64,000 nucleotides of DNA, taken from positions 372,001 through 436,000 of the forward strand of contig NZ_QQNB01000001.1 in the NCBI RefSeq assembly GCF_003345355.1, in the 5' to 3' direction. Position 1 is the stretch's first letter. Each line of letters starts with the position of its first letter. Below, piece by piece: positions 9,568-18,993 of the stretch. Made by a program: the position numbers and the translations under genes. The DNA is from Sphingomonas aracearum. GTDB taxonomy: Bacteria; Pseudomonadota; Alphaproteobacteria; Sphingomonadales; Sphingomonadaceae. The notes under the pieces are model-generated. The model did no database searches and was not told where the DNA came from. It saw only the letters and a list, made by a program, of their open reading frames with translations.

Positions 9568-9597
9568 AAGGCGCCGCGGTCGGCGCGCCGGGCAAGG

Positions 9598-9626
9598 AAA
9601 AGGGCGCCCGGCCGAACCGGACGCCC
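9598..9626 (-). terminator. Rho-independent terminator of the small acidic protein gene
   Basis: On the minus strand GGGCGTCCGG, loop TTCGG, CCGGGCGCCC forms a 10-bp stem with one G-T pair, followed by TTTT. It begins 19 bases after the stop codon at 9645. Confidence 0.8.
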
Positions 9627-9644
9627 CCGACGAAGGTTGGGAGT

Positions 9645-9944
9645 TTACTTGCGCTCGCCGGCGATCCGGGCTTCCGCCTCGGGGTCATAGCCCGACGAGG
9701 CCGGCGGTTCGTGGCTGTGGACGGGCTGGGTCGTCGCGGGCGGATCGGACGCGTCCATCGACTCGTCCAGCGCACGGTCGAGCCGGGCCTGCTTGTTCTC
9801 CGGGTTCTTGTCCAGCCGCTGCTGGATGCTCTCATCGCGGCCCGCGTCCTGCGCTTCGCTGCGGCCCTCGGTGTTCGAGCCCGGGTTCACCGAAAGGCTC
9901 TCGTCGAGCGCCTCCTGATCGATGCCGGTGTCAACGTCGCTCAT
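9645..9944 (-). CDS. Small acidic hydrophilic protein of unknown function
   Basis: A 99-residue protein with no cysteines, no signal peptide and no hydrophobic stretch (begins MSDVDTGIDQEALDESLSV). It is rich in Asp, Glu, Ser and Pro and probably disordered. The start has AGGAGAG upstream and a clear terminator follows, so it is a real transcription unit. Its 'DEAL-DESLS' and 'RALDESMDASD' segments look like an internal repeat. I do not recognise a family. Confidence 0.75.
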   Translation of the reverse strand: MSDVDTGIDQEALDESLSVNPGSNTEGRSEAQDAGRDESIQQRLDKNPENKQARLDRALDESMDASDPPATTQPVHSHEPPASSGYDPEAEARIAGERK

Positions 9945-9970
9945 TGCTCTCTCCTGGGCGTGTTCAACCG

Positions 9971-10780
9971 TTACAACGAAATGTTTCCTTCCGCGTTCCC
10001 GTCTCCAACCTCCCAGACGCGCACGCTTTGCGAGAGAAGTTGCGCCTCGCCGAAAATGGTCATGAAGGCGATGTCGGTCGCGTCGCGGCCCACCGCCACC
10101 CGCACCAGGCTGTTCTCGTCCCCCATGCCGGTCGCATCGAACAGGCGCCAACCGCCGGCCAGCCACAATTCGGCGACAGCATGGAAGTCGGGCGGGTCCA
10201 CGCCGGGCGCGTAGGCGGACACGCACCGCGCCGGAATCCCGCCCGCCCGGGCCAGGGCGACGAGGAGGTGCGCGTAATCGCGGCACACGCCACGCCGACG
10301 CGCAAAGGTGTCCAGCGCGGTCGTGGTGCCACTGCTCGCGTTGGAGCGGTACCGCAGGTTGTCGCGGACCCAGGCGGCAAGGGCGGTCGCCAGTGCGCCA
10401 CCTTCCAGCCCGGGGAAAGTGTCGTGCACGAAACCCTCGAACTCGGCCGCCTCGCAATATCGGCTCGGCAGCAGATAGGGCACCGCCTCGTCCGGCAGAT
10501 CGCGCAGCGGCGTCGCCGGCAGGCTCGCGGCAGGTGGGGACGACCGGACGATCTCCACTTCGGCATGGTAATCGGCCACGAAGCGCCCGCGACCCAGCGC
10601 CCATGTCCGCTGTCCGACGCCATCGGTGCCGCGATGCGCGGTCAGCGGCACGTCGCTCGACACCCACAGGCTTTGCCGGTGCAGCTGCTGGTCGGGCAGC
10701 GCCGCCGCCTCGATCAGCAGCAGCACTTCGGCCGGCTCCTCGATCCAATAGTCCAGCCGTGCCTCGATGCCGACCCGCAT
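9971..10780 (-). CDS. Transglutaminase-like family protein
   Basis: A 269-residue cytosolic protein. A beta-rich N-terminal domain (about 1-150) precedes the transglutaminase-like core. The catalytic triad is visible as Cys in 'RRGVCRDYAHLLVAL', His in 'DFHAVAELWL' and Asp in 'RLFDATGM'. The family includes bacterial cysteine proteases and amidases linked to stress and peptide turnover. It ends 26 bases upstream of the small acidic protein gene and may share its transcript. The start at 10780 has AGGAAAAAG upstream. Confidence 0.88.
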   Translation of the reverse strand: MRVGIEARLDYWIEEPAEVLLLIEAAALPDQQLHRQSLWVSSDVPLTAHRGTDGVGQRTWALGRGRFVADYHAEVEIVRSSPPAASLPATPLRDLPDEAVPYLLPSRYCEAAEFEGFVHDTFPGLEGGALATALAAWVRDNLRYRSNASSGTTTALDTFARRRGVCRDYAHLLVALARAGGIPARCVSAYAPGVDPPDFHAVAELWLAGGWRLFDATGMGDENSLVRVAVGRDATDIAFMTIFGEAQLLSQSVRVWEVGDGNAEGNISL

Positions 10781-10798
10781 GCTTTTTCCTCGCACAAG

Positions 10799-10828
10799 AA
10801 AAGGCCCGGCAGGTTTCCCCGCCGGGCC
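10799..10828 (-). terminator. Rho-independent terminator after the Bax-inhibitor-1 gene
   Basis: On the minus strand an 11-bp stem GGCCCGGCGGG / CCTGCCGGGCC with loop GAAA is followed by TTTTCTT. It lies 24 bases beyond the stop at 10853 and separates this gene from the transglutaminase-like gene. Confidence 0.85.
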
Positions 10829-10852
10829 TCCGATACCGACCTGTCGATGCGA

Positions 10853-11599
10853 TCAGTTGCGGCTGGAGCCGAACAGACGCAGGACGAACAGGAACATGTT
10901 GATGAAGTCGAGGTACAGCGACAGCGCCGACATGATCTTGGTGTGCCCCTCCGCCGGGGTACCGGCGACATGGGAGTACATGCTCTTGATCCGCTGCGTG
11001 TCATAGGCGGTGAGACCGGCGAAGATCAGCACGCCGACGATCGAGATCACCAGGCCCAGCGGGCCGGACTGCAGCCACAGGTTCAACAGGCTCGCCACGA
11101 TCAGGCCGACAAGGCCGACGATCAGGAACGTGCCCATCGCGCCAAGGCTGCGCTGCGTGGTGTAGCCATAGAGGCTGAGGCCGGCGAAGCCTGCTGCGGT
11201 CGCGAAGAACGCACCCGCCACCGACGAGGCGGTGTAGGCGATGAAGATCGTCGACAGCGACACGCCGAGCAGCGCGGCATAGGCCCAGAACAGCGCCTGA
11301 AGCGTGGTGGACGACATGCGGTTCGCACCAAAGCTCATCGCGAACACGATGGCGAGCGGCGAAAAGGCGAACAGCATGCCAAGCCCGCTCATGCCGCCCG
11401 TGGGCGACACCAGCATCCGCCACATGCCCGTATAGGCGACGGACAAGGACACGATACCCGTCAGCAGCACCGCCGAGATCATGTAATTGTAGACCGACAG
11501 CATGTAGGACCGCAGCCCCGCATCGTACGCGTCCGAGCGCGTACCGGCTGCAACACCGAACGGTGCGGCTGTCGGCCGGGGGTCAGACCAGTTTGCCAT
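10853..11599 (-). CDS. Bax inhibitor-1/YccA family inner-membrane protein
   Basis: A 248-residue polytopic protein with about seven transmembrane segments from residue 45 onward. Family features include 'NYMISAVLLTGIVSLSVAY', 'LFWAYAALLGVSLS', and the C-terminal 'GLTAYDTQRIKSMYSH' and 'ALSLYLDFINMFLFVLRLFG', where the YDTQ Asp belongs to the proton/calcium-sensing pair of the family. Members act in membrane protein quality control with FtsH or as calcium leak channels. The start (MANWSDPRP) has GAGGAG upstream. It is monocistronic. Confidence 0.93.
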   Translation of the reverse strand: MANWSDPRPTAAPFGVAAGTRSDAYDAGLRSYMLSVYNYMISAVLLTGIVSLSVAYTGMWRMLVSPTGGMSGLGMLFAFSPLAIVFAMSFGANRMSSTTLQALFWAYAALLGVSLSTIFIAYTASSVAGAFFATAAGFAGLSLYGYTTQRSLGAMGTFLIVGLVGLIVASLLNLWLQSGPLGLVISIVGVLIFAGLTAYDTQRIKSMYSHVAGTPAEGHTKIMSALSLYLDFINMFLFVLRLFGSSRN

Positions 11600-11723
11600 T
11601 GCGAATAAAACTCCTCTCCCGGCCAAGCGGGCCGGATGGACGGAATATCGCGCTTCCGATACGCCAATACAAGGGAAACCGGGTATTCTGCAGGCACCGT
11701 GGCGAGGTTAAAACGTTTCTGTC

Positions 11724-12251
11724 ATGTTTCGTTTGTTTGCTGCGCTGCGCCCTCCTCCTGCCGTTCGCGATCTTCTGCTGGCCACCATGGAAGGCCCGTC
11801 GAACGTGCGGTGGCAGGATGACGAGCAGCTGCACCTCACGCTGCGCTTCATCGGCGAGGTTGACGGGCGCGCGGCGGAGGACGTCGCCGCCGCGATCGAC
11901 CAGGTCGGGGGAGAAGCGCCCGTTGTCAGCATCCGCGGCGTCGGCGCGTTCGACACGGCGCTGTGGGCCGGCGTCGCGCCTGCCGAGCCCGTCGCCAGGC
12001 TCCACCGCAAGGTGGATCACGCGCTGGTCCGTTGCGGGCTCCAGCCGGAGCGCCGGGCGTTCCTGCCGCACATAACGCTGGCGCGCTTCCCGCGCAGCCT
12101 GCGCGCGGCGCCGGAGATCGTCTCCTGGCAGGCGCGGCATGCCGCGCTCGCCAGCGAGCCCTTCCGCCTGTCGCACCTGCTCCTCTACCAAAGCTTTCTC
12201 ACACGCGAGGGCGCCCGTTACGAACCGGTCGGGCGATGGCCCCTGGCCTAG
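11724..12251 (+). CDS. thpR: RNA 2',3'-cyclic phosphodiesterase
   Basis: A 175-residue 2H phosphoesterase. The two catalytic motifs are HLTL at residues 37-40 and HITL in the second half ('FLPHITLAR'). Length and the opening 'MFRLFAALRPP' fit ThpR/LigT. It opens 2',3'-cyclic phosphates on RNA ends. It is divergent from the Bax-inhibitor-1 gene with 124 bases between starts. Confidence 0.93.
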   Translation: MFRLFAALRPPPAVRDLLLATMEGPSNVRWQDDEQLHLTLRFIGEVDGRAAEDVAAAIDQVGGEAPVVSIRGVGAFDTALWAGVAPAEPVARLHRKVDHALVRCGLQPERRAFLPHITLARFPRSLRAAPEIVSWQARHAALASEPFRLSHLLLYQSFLTREGARYEPVGRWPLA

Positions 12252-12325
12252 GTTCTCCTGCTCTCTTCCGCTGCCCTCGCCTCTCCCCTTGCCCCGGTCG
12301 CCCCACCCGCATAGCTGCGCCTGCA

Positions 12326-12982
12326 ATGCTCCGCCGTCTTTCCCTGCTCGTCCCCCTGCTCACGCTCGCCGCCAGCGGAAGCGCGGTCGCGCAATCCCGT
12401 CCCGAGGCCGGGAAGGTGCGTGTCCGCATCACCACCTCCGACGGCGCGTTCGTCCTCGCGCTGGATGCTCGCCACGCGCCGAAGACCACGGCACGGTTCC
12501 TCCAATATGTCGATGACGGACGACTGGACGGCACGCGCTTCTACCGCGCAGCGCGCAGTCGCCTGCGCCCCAGGATCGGGTTCATCCAAGGGGGGATCGG
12601 CACCGACGCGCGCCGCATCCTGCCGCCGCCGGATGCGCATGAGCCGACCAATCGCACCGGCATCCGGCACCTGGACGGCACCATTTCCATGGCCCGCCGC
12701 ACGGTGAACGATCCCGCCGGCGGCAATTTCTTCGTGACGGTGGGGCCGGCGCCGCAGTTCGACGCTCGCCCCGGCTATTCGGGATATCCCGCCTTCGGCC
12801 GGGTGGTGGAAGGCATGGCAACCGTTCGCCGCATCCTCGCGGAGCCGAGCGGCGGCGGCTCCGAAGCGATGAAGGGACAGATGATCCTCCACCCCGTGCG
12901 GATCCTTCGCGCGCAGAGGATCGACGGCACGCCACGCCCGACCGGCGCACCGAAGACCTGGCAATTGCTGCAACGCCGCTGA
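12326..12982 (+). CDS. Secreted cyclophilin-type peptidyl-prolyl isomerase
   Basis: A 218-residue protein with a signal peptide (MLRRLSLLVPLLTLAASGSAVAQ). The cyclophilin core is recognisable from 'DARHAPKTTARFLQYVDDG', 'FYRAARSR', 'FIQGGIG', 'TISMARRTVNDPAGGNFFV' and 'YPAFGRVVEGM'. It should assist proline isomerisation in the periplasm. The position of the active-site 'HR-I-FMIQGG' is degenerate, with RLRPRIGFIQGG. No strong ribosome binding site precedes the ATG. It is 75 bases after thpR and convergent with sodC. Confidence 0.88.
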   Translation: MLRRLSLLVPLLTLAASGSAVAQSRPEAGKVRVRITTSDGAFVLALDARHAPKTTARFLQYVDDGRLDGTRFYRAARSRLRPRIGFIQGGIGTDARRILPPPDAHEPTNRTGIRHLDGTISMARRTVNDPAGGNFFVTVGPAPQFDARPGYSGYPAFGRVVEGMATVRRILAEPSGGGSEAMKGQMILHPVRILRAQRIDGTPRPTGAPKTWQLLQRR

Positions 12983-12995
12983 GTTCGCCGACGTA

Positions 12996-13553
12996 TCAGC
13001 CGGGCTGGAACACGCCGCAGGCGATCCGGCCGCCGGAATTGCCGCTGGGATCGGTCATCAGATCGTCGGCATTGGCATGCACCATCATCGCCGAGCCGTC
13101 CGCATCGAGCAGCCCGGCCATGGTCGCGCCGGGGATGGTGATGCCGATCGTGCCGCGGCCGTCGGTGCCGACGATCAGATTGGGGAGGTCGCCCTGATGC
13201 GGCCCCTGCGGGTTCATCGTCCCGTGCTTCGCCGCGGTGGGGTTCCAGTGCCCGCCGGCCGAGGTGAAATCCGGACCGTCGCAGCGTCCGGTCATGTGGA
13301 CATGCGCACCATGCGTGCCAGCCGGCACCCCCATGGCGTCCAGCGTGAAGCGCACGCCGCCTGCCACTTCGGTGGCGGTGGCGCGGCCTGCCGGGGCGCC
13401 ATCGGAGGTGACCATGCTGGCGACCGCCCGCGCGCCACCCGAAACCGGCGCGCCCGCCTCCAGTTCCTTTCTCTCGCAGCCTGCCAGGGCGAGTGCCGCA
13501 CCGACGCCCAGAGCCGCCGTGCCAAGACTGCGCGCCATCGAAATCACCGTCAT
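12996..13553 (-). CDS. sodC: Copper/zinc superoxide dismutase, lipoprotein
   Basis: A 185-residue protein with a lipobox 'ALALAGC' near residue 26, so it is anchored at the cell envelope. Metal ligands are visible in 'HGAHVHMTGRC', 'SAGGHWNP', 'HGTMNP' and 'MMVHANADDL'. The intrasubunit disulfide cysteines are in 'GRCDGPDF' and 'RIACGVFQPG'. The electrostatic-loop motif 'DPSGNSGGRIACG' is present. It removes periplasmic superoxide. The start could also be Met6. Confidence 0.95.
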   Translation of the reverse strand: MTVISMARSLGTAALGVGAALALAGCERKELEAGAPVSGGARAVASMVTSDGAPAGRATATEVAGGVRFTLDAMGVPAGTHGAHVHMTGRCDGPDFTSAGGHWNPTAAKHGTMNPQGPHQGDLPNLIVGTDGRGTIGITIPGATMAGLLDADGSAMMVHANADDLMTDPSGNSGGRIACGVFQPG

Positions 13554-13811
13554 CGCAAGTTTCCCACTGCCGTTCCCATGTTCAACGGGCAGGTAGATGG
13601 CCGGTTCCGTTTCGGCAATGCAATGACACGGGCGCGGCGGGACAGCCTTGGCTAGCTGTCTAGTGCCATGCGTCGTGCCGAAGAAACATGCCCTTCGGGC
13701 GCGCGCGTCCCGGCTTCCAGCTGATCTGTTGCAACCCAGCCGTCAGGCACCCGTTCATGGCAGCATGGCGGAAACGGCTGTCCTCCCCCTCGCACGCAAC
13801 GGATCGCGTGA

Positions 13812-14819
13812 ATGCTGCGCCTGATCGCAGGCGGCTATGCCGAGGCCGGTGCGAAGGGCCTTGTCGAGCTGGAGTTCCGAAACGGGGCGCTGGCGGTAAG
13901 CGCCACCCTCGCGAACGTCGCCAACGTCTCGGCGGGCCTTGCCCTACCCGGTTCCTCCCGCTGGTGGCTGGTGGAGGAGCGCGCGGGCCAGCTGGTGCTG
14001 CTCGACGGTGCGGAAGGCTGGCGACGAGAGGCGGTTCTCCCGTCGGGCGGTGAGGGCCCCTGCTATCTTGCGCTCTCTCCGGACGGCCGTTTGCTCGCCG
14101 TGGCCAATTACGACAGCGGCACGGTGGCACTGCTTCCGCTGGCGCCGGACGGATCGCCTGCCGGCCCGCTCGCACGGCATCAGAACCATGGCAGCGGCCC
14201 CAGCCGGGAACGGCAGGAAGGACCGCATGCGCACTGGGTCGGCTTCGGTGCGGATCGGCGGCTCTACGCGGTCGATTTGGGCGCGGACCGCATTCTCGCC
14301 TTTGCCGATCCGGCGCGCGGCGGGCTGGAGGCTCCTGCGACCGTATTTTCCGCGCCGCCAGGCTCCGGACCCAGACAGCTCGCCTTCCATCCTGCGCTGC
14401 CGCTCGCCTTCCTGGTCAGCGAACTCGCCTCGACCTTGACCGTGCTCGAGCGGGACGAGGCCGGCCTGCTGCATGCCCGGCAGACCATCTCCACCCTGCC
14501 GCCCGGCACCGCCGGGGAAAGCCTTGGCGGGGCCATCGCGCTGTCTGCGGACGGCGGACGATTGTGGGTCAGCAATCGCGGCCATGACAGCGTCGCCGCC
14601 TTCGCCATCGACGACGGCAAGGCCCGCCTCGTCGGCCATGCGCCCAGCGGCGGTTCGTCCCCGCGTTTCCTGCTACAGCACGAAGACTGCCTGTTCGTCG
14701 CGCACGAGAAGAGCGGCGGGGTTACCGTTCTCGCCCTCGACCGGGACGGGACGCCGCACCTGAGCGATGCGCGCGCCGACGTGCGGGGCGCAGCGTTCCT
14801 GGCGCTGCTGCCCGGCTGA
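13812..14819 (+). CDS. Lactonase family beta-propeller (6-phosphogluconolactonase type)
   Basis: A 335-residue protein built from repeated WD-like blades such as 'YLALSPDGRLLAVANYDSGTVALLPL', 'GPRQLAFHPALPLAFLVSELASTLTVL' and 'GAIALSADGGRLWVSNRGHDSVAAFAI'. The family includes YbhE/Pgl, which hydrolyses 6-phosphogluconolactone, and other carbohydrate lactonases. There is no signal peptide. It ends three bases before the convergent putA stop. The exact lactone cannot be told from the sequence. Confidence 0.88.
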   Translation: MLRLIAGGYAEAGAKGLVELEFRNGALAVSATLANVANVSAGLALPGSSRWWLVEERAGQLVLLDGAEGWRREAVLPSGGEGPCYLALSPDGRLLAVANYDSGTVALLPLAPDGSPAGPLARHQNHGSGPSRERQEGPHAHWVGFGADRRLYAVDLGADRILAFADPARGGLEAPATVFSAPPGSGPRQLAFHPALPLAFLVSELASTLTVLERDEAGLLHARQTISTLPPGTAGESLGGAIALSADGGRLWVSNRGHDSVAAFAIDDGKARLVGHAPSGGSSPRFLLQHEDCLFVAHEKSGGVTVLALDRDGTPHLSDARADVRGAAFLALLPG

Positions 14820-14822
14820 GGG

Positions 14823-17800
14823 TCATACCAGCGTCATCAAACTCGCATTGCCGCCAGCGGCCGTGGTGTTGATGGAAGTCGATACCTCTTCCACCAGCCA
14901 GTCGGCGCGATAGGGCGAAACCTGCGGCAGGAGGATCGGGCCGGGCATCGCCGCCACCTGGGTCAGCGCCGCCAGAAGCTGCTCCGCATCGCCCTCGATC
15001 AGCACGCCCGCGCAATCGGCGGGAACCCCGTCCCCCAGCAACGTGACGCGCGCGCGCACGGCGGGCGGCAGTTCCACCAGCGCTTGCCGCAACGCCGCCG
15101 GGCCGGACACGAGCGCGTCGTTGCCGGTGGCCAGCGCCGCCGCCAGCTGCTCGCGCAACCCGGCCGCCGTCTGCGCGACCAGCAGGATGCGGCCGCGCGG
15201 GCGGTGCGCATAAAGGTTGCGCTCGCCCACCGGCCCGGCCAGCTCGATCGGCCGATCGCAACGGATCCACTCGCCCACAGGCTGCGGCGCGCCCAGCGCC
15301 CGTGCGGCGCCATCGGGCGCTGCATCGGCGCCGTCGACGGCGATCGCCGGCCCCTCCACAAGCCGTCCGAGGTACAGCGGCCCGCCCGCCTTCGGCCCGG
15401 TGCCGGACAGGCCCCGCCCGCCAAACGGCTGCACCCCCACCACCGCGCCGATCACGTTGCGGTTGACGTAGAGATTGCCGGCATGGACGCGGGGCAACAC
15501 CGTTGCGACCGTCTCGTCCAGTCGGGTGTGCAGGCCGAAGGTGAGCCCATAGCCCGTCGCATTGATCGCATCGATCAGCCGGCCGAGATCCTGCCGGCGA
15601 TAGCGCACGACGTGCAGCACCGGGCCGAACACTTCGCGTTCCAGCTGCGCGATGTCGGCCAGCTCGATGATGGTCGGCGCCACGAACGTCCCGCGCGAGG
15701 TTTCGTCCGGCAAGGTCACCCGCTGCACCGCGCAGCCACGCGCCTGCATCGCCGCCACGTGCTTCTCGATGCCTTCCTGCGCCTCCGCGGTGATGACAGG
15801 ACCGATGTCGCGGCTCAGCCGATCGGTGCTGCCAACGGTCAGCTCCGCCAGCGCACCACGCAGCATCTCCAGCAGCCGGTCCGCCACGTCCTCCTGCACG
15901 CACAGGATGCGCAGCGCCGAACACCGTTGCCCGGCGCTGTCGAACGCGGAAGCGATCACATCGGCGACCACCTGTTCGGCCAGCGCGGAGGAGTCCACGA
16001 TCATGGCGTTCTGGCCGCCCGTCTCCGCGACGAACGGGATCGGCCGACCCGTGGCGCCCAGCCGCCCGGCAAGCTGCCGCTGGATCAGCCGGGCGACCTC
16101 GGTGGAGCCGGTGAACATCACCGCTGCCGTCTCCGGAGCCGCGACCAGCGCCGCGCCCACGGCGCCGTCCCCCGGCACGAGCTGAAGGACATCCGCCGGA
16201 ATGCCCGCCCGGTGCAGGATCTCCACCCCCGCGGCGGCGATCAGCGGCGTCTCCTCGGCCGGCTTGGCAAGCACGGGATTGCCGGCGACCAAAGCCGCGG
16301 CAACCTGCCCGGTGAAGATGGCGAGCGGAAAGTTCCACGGGCTGATGCACACCACCGGCCCGAGTGGACGGTGCTGCTCGCCCAGCGCCCGGCGCGCCTC
16401 GGCCGCATAATAGCGCAGGAAGTCGATCGCCTCGCGAACCTCGGCCACTGCGTTGGCCGCCGACTTGCCCGCCTCGCGCACGGCCAGCCCCATCAGCTCG
16501 GGCATGCGCTCCTGCATCAGGTCCGCCGCCCGCTCCAGGCACGCGGCGCGCTCCGCGAGCGGCACCTTTGCCCAGGTCTCCGCCGAACCCGCCGCAGCCG
16601 CCACCAGCTCGCCGATCCGCTCCGGCGCCAATTCCTCGACCACGCCTACCACATCATTGTGATCGGCCGGGTTGCGCACCTCGCGCGCCGTGCCGCCCAG
16701 CGGCGATGCGGCGCGCCGCTCGCGTGCGGCGCTCGCCTGCATCGCGTCCGCCAGGGCCGCCAGCGTGTTCTCGTCGGCAAGGTCGAGCCCCGCCGAGTTG
16801 CGGCGCGCGCCATACAGGTCGGCGGGCAGCGCCACCGCCGGGTGCGGCGCGCCCGGCTCCGGCATGGCGCGCACCGCCGTTACCGGATCGGCCACCAGCT
16901 CCTCGATCGCCACCGCCGGGTCGGCGATCCGATTCACGAAGGAGGAATTGGCGCCGTTCTCCAGCAGGCGCCGGACGAGATAGGCGAGCAACGTCTCATG
17001 CGTGCCGACCGGCGCATAGATGCGGCACGGTCGGTCGAGCTTGTCGGCGCCGACCACCTCTTCGTACAGCGGCTCGCCCATGCCGTGCAGGCACTGGAAT
17101 TCGTAATCGCGCGCGCTGTCCCGGCCACCCGCCATGTGAAAGATCGCCGCCAGCGTCTGCGCATTGTGCGTCGCGAACTGCGGGAACACCCGGTCGCGCG
17201 CCGCCAGCAGCCGGCGGGCGCAGGCGAGATAGGCGACGTCGGTGTGGATCTTGCGGGTGTAGACCGGGAAGTCGACCTGCCCGTCCACCTGCGCGCGCTT
17301 GATCTCGGCATCCCAATAGGCGCCCTTGACCAGCCGCACCATGATCCGCCGCCCGGTGCGCCCCGCCAGATCGACGATCCAGTCGATCACGAACGGGCAG
17401 CGCTTGCCATAGGCCTGCACCACGAAGCCCAGCCCGTCCCAGCCGGCGAGATCGGGATCGGCGGCCAGGCTCTCCAGCAGGTCCAGCGACAGCTCCAGCC
17501 GGTCGCTCTCCTCCGCGTCGATGTTCAGGCCGATGCCATGGCCCTTTGCGAGCACCGCCAGCGCCTTCACGTCCGGCAGCAGCTCCGCCATGACCCGCTC
17601 GGCCTGCCCGCGGGTATAGCGCGGGTGCAGCGCGGAAAGCTTGATCGAGATGCCCGGCCCCTCATACGGCCCCCGCCCCGCCGATGCCTTGCCGATGGCA
17701 TGGATCGCGGCGGTATAGTCCGCCAGGTAGCGGCGCGCGTCCGCCGCCGTGGTCGCCGCCTCGCCGAGCATGTCGTAGCTGTAGCGGAACCCGCGTTCTT

Positions 17801-18395
17801 CCAGCGGCCGGGCGCGCTCCAGCGCCTCGGCGATCGTCTCGCCGGTGACGAAGCGCTCGCCCATCAGGCGCATGGCTGCATCCACGCTGCGCCGGATCAC
17901 CGGAGCGCCGGCCCGCGCCACCACGCGGGTCAGCGCGGCGCCCAGCCCCTTCTGCTCCGTGGCGGCGGTGAGCTTGCCCGTGAGCACCAGGCCCCAGGTC
18001 GCCGCGTTGACGAACAAGGTGCGGTCATCCCCCGCATGCGCACGCCAGTCGCCCGGCGCGATCTTGTCGCGGATCAGGGCGTCGCGCGTTTCCTTGTCGG
18101 GGATGCGCAGCAATGCCTCGGCGAGGCACATGAGCGCCACGCCCTCGTCGCTGGAAAGCGCATATTCGCGCACCAGCGCGGCCACGCCGTCCTCCGGCCC
18201 GCGCGCGCGCAGCGCCGTCACCAGCGCCGTCGCCGTGCCGCGAACGGCCTCGGCCATCGACGGCGACAGTTCGGCCTGATCGAGCAGCGCCGCCAGGCAT
18301 TCCCGCTCCGGCCGGCGGGTCGCCGCCGTGATCGCCCGCCGCAGCGGAGTACGCGCCCCGACCGGAGGAGCAAAGGAAGCGAAAGCCTGCGACAT
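14823..18395 (-). CDS. putA: Bifunctional proline dehydrogenase / P5C dehydrogenase
   Basis: A 1190-residue PutA. The FAD-dependent proline dehydrogenase barrel covers about residues 150-460 ('GPGISIKLSALHPRY', 'IDAEESDRLELSLDL', 'VRLVKGAYWDAEIKRAQ'). The P5C dehydrogenase follows, with 'FVAETGGQNAMIV' and catalytic Cys825 in 'GQRCSALR'. The extreme C-terminus 'SINTTAAGGNASLMTLV' is the conserved PutA flap. There is no ribbon-helix-helix at the N-terminus, so it cannot repress itself. The divergent Lrp-type gene is the likely activator. It oxidises proline to glutamate. Confidence 0.97.
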   Translation of the reverse strand: MSQAFASFAPPVGARTPLRRAITAATRRPERECLAALLDQAELSPSMAEAVRGTATALVTALRARGPEDGVAALVREYALSSDEGVALMCLAEALLRIPDKETRDALIRDKIAPGDWRAHAGDDRTLFVNAATWGLVLTGKLTAATEQKGLGAALTRVVARAGAPVIRRSVDAAMRLMGERFVTGETIAEALERARPLEERGFRYSYDMLGEAATTAADARRYLADYTAAIHAIGKASAGRGPYEGPGISIKLSALHPRYTRGQAERVMAELLPDVKALAVLAKGHGIGLNIDAEESDRLELSLDLLESLAADPDLAGWDGLGFVVQAYGKRCPFVIDWIVDLAGRTGRRIMVRLVKGAYWDAEIKRAQVDGQVDFPVYTRKIHTDVAYLACARRLLAARDRVFPQFATHNAQTLAAIFHMAGGRDSARDYEFQCLHGMGEPLYEEVVGADKLDRPCRIYAPVGTHETLLAYLVRRLLENGANSSFVNRIADPAVAIEELVADPVTAVRAMPEPGAPHPAVALPADLYGARRNSAGLDLADENTLAALADAMQASAARERRAASPLGGTAREVRNPADHNDVVGVVEELAPERIGELVAAAAGSAETWAKVPLAERAACLERAADLMQERMPELMGLAVREAGKSAANAVAEVREAIDFLRYYAAEARRALGEQHRPLGPVVCISPWNFPLAIFTGQVAAALVAGNPVLAKPAEETPLIAAAGVEILHRAGIPADVLQLVPGDGAVGAALVAAPETAAVMFTGSTEVARLIQRQLAGRLGATGRPIPFVAETGGQNAMIVDSSALAEQVVADVIASAFDSAGQRCSALRILCVQEDVADRLLEMLRGALAELTVGSTDRLSRDIGPVITAEAQEGIEKHVAAMQARGCAVQRVTLPDETSRGTFVAPTIIELADIAQLEREVFGPVLHVVRYRRQDLGRLIDAINATGYGLTFGLHTRLDETVATVLPRVHAGNLYVNRNVIGAVVGVQPFGGRGLSGTGPKAGGPLYLGRLVEGPAIAVDGADAAPDGAARALGAPQPVGEWIRCDRPIELAGPVGERNLYAHRPRGRILLVAQTAAGLREQLAAALATGNDALVSGPAALRQALVELPPAVRARVTLLGDGVPADCAGVLIEGDAEQLLAALTQVAAMPGPILLPQVSPYRADWLVEEVSTSINTTAAGGNASLMTLV

Positions 18396-18516
18396 GAAGA
18401 TCTGGACCTCTCAGAAAACCTGGCGCGCGATTAGCACTGCCAGGAGATAAGCGCGTGCCTGTTCTTCGCCAAGGATCAGCTCGATCGAACCATAACTTGG
18501 TGGTAAGACAACCCGG

Positions 18517-18990
18517 ATGACCAGAGCTACCTCACTTCGCGACGACATCGACCTGATCGACCACAGGATCATCCACGCTCTGCGGGAGGACGGCCGCTTG
18601 CCGATCGGCGAGCTGTCCGAGCGGGTCGGCCTGTCGAAGACGCCCTGCCAGGCGCGCCTCAAACGACTGCGCGAGCGCGGGATCATCCGCGGCTTTCGCG
18701 CGGTGATCGATCCCGCCGCGCTTGGCCTCGATTACGTCGCCTTCACGGAGGTGAAACTCTCCGACACGCGCGAGGCGGCGCTGGAGGCGTTCCGGCAAGC
18801 CGTGCTGAAGATCCCGGAGGTGGAGGAATGCCACATGCTCGCCGCCTCCTTCGATTATCTGCTGAAGGTGCGCACGTCCGACATCCGCCGCTACCGGGCG
18901 GTGCTGGGGGAGAGGATCTCCAGCCTGCCGCATGTCTCCAGCACGTCCACCTTCGTGGTCATGGAAACGCTGCGCGACGCCGGTTCGTGA
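18517..18990 (+). CDS. putR: Lrp/AsnC-family regulator, probable PutR
   Basis: A 157-residue regulator with an N-terminal HTH ('DLIDHRIIHALREDGRL' to 'GLSKTPCQARLKRLRERGII') and a C-terminal RAM effector-binding domain ('PEVEECHMLAASFDYLLKVRT'). It is divergent from putA with 121 bases between the starts. In Agrobacterium, Rhodobacter and Caulobacter the equivalent gene, PutR, activates putA in response to proline. The assignment rests on that context. The ATG lacks a clear Shine-Dalgarno. Its 3' end nearly meets the convergent dsbD stop. Confidence 0.85.
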   Translation: MTRATSLRDDIDLIDHRIIHALREDGRLPIGELSERVGLSKTPCQARLKRLRERGIIRGFRAVIDPAALGLDYVAFTEVKLSDTREAALEAFRQAVLKIPEVEECHMLAASFDYLLKVRTSDIRRYRAVLGERISSLPHVSSTSTFVVMETLRDAGS

Positions 18991-18993
18991 CGC

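Noticed and set aside
15084..18434. An 1116-codon plus-strand frame opposite putA
   Set aside because: Same antisense pattern, no domain, and it has no ribosome site.
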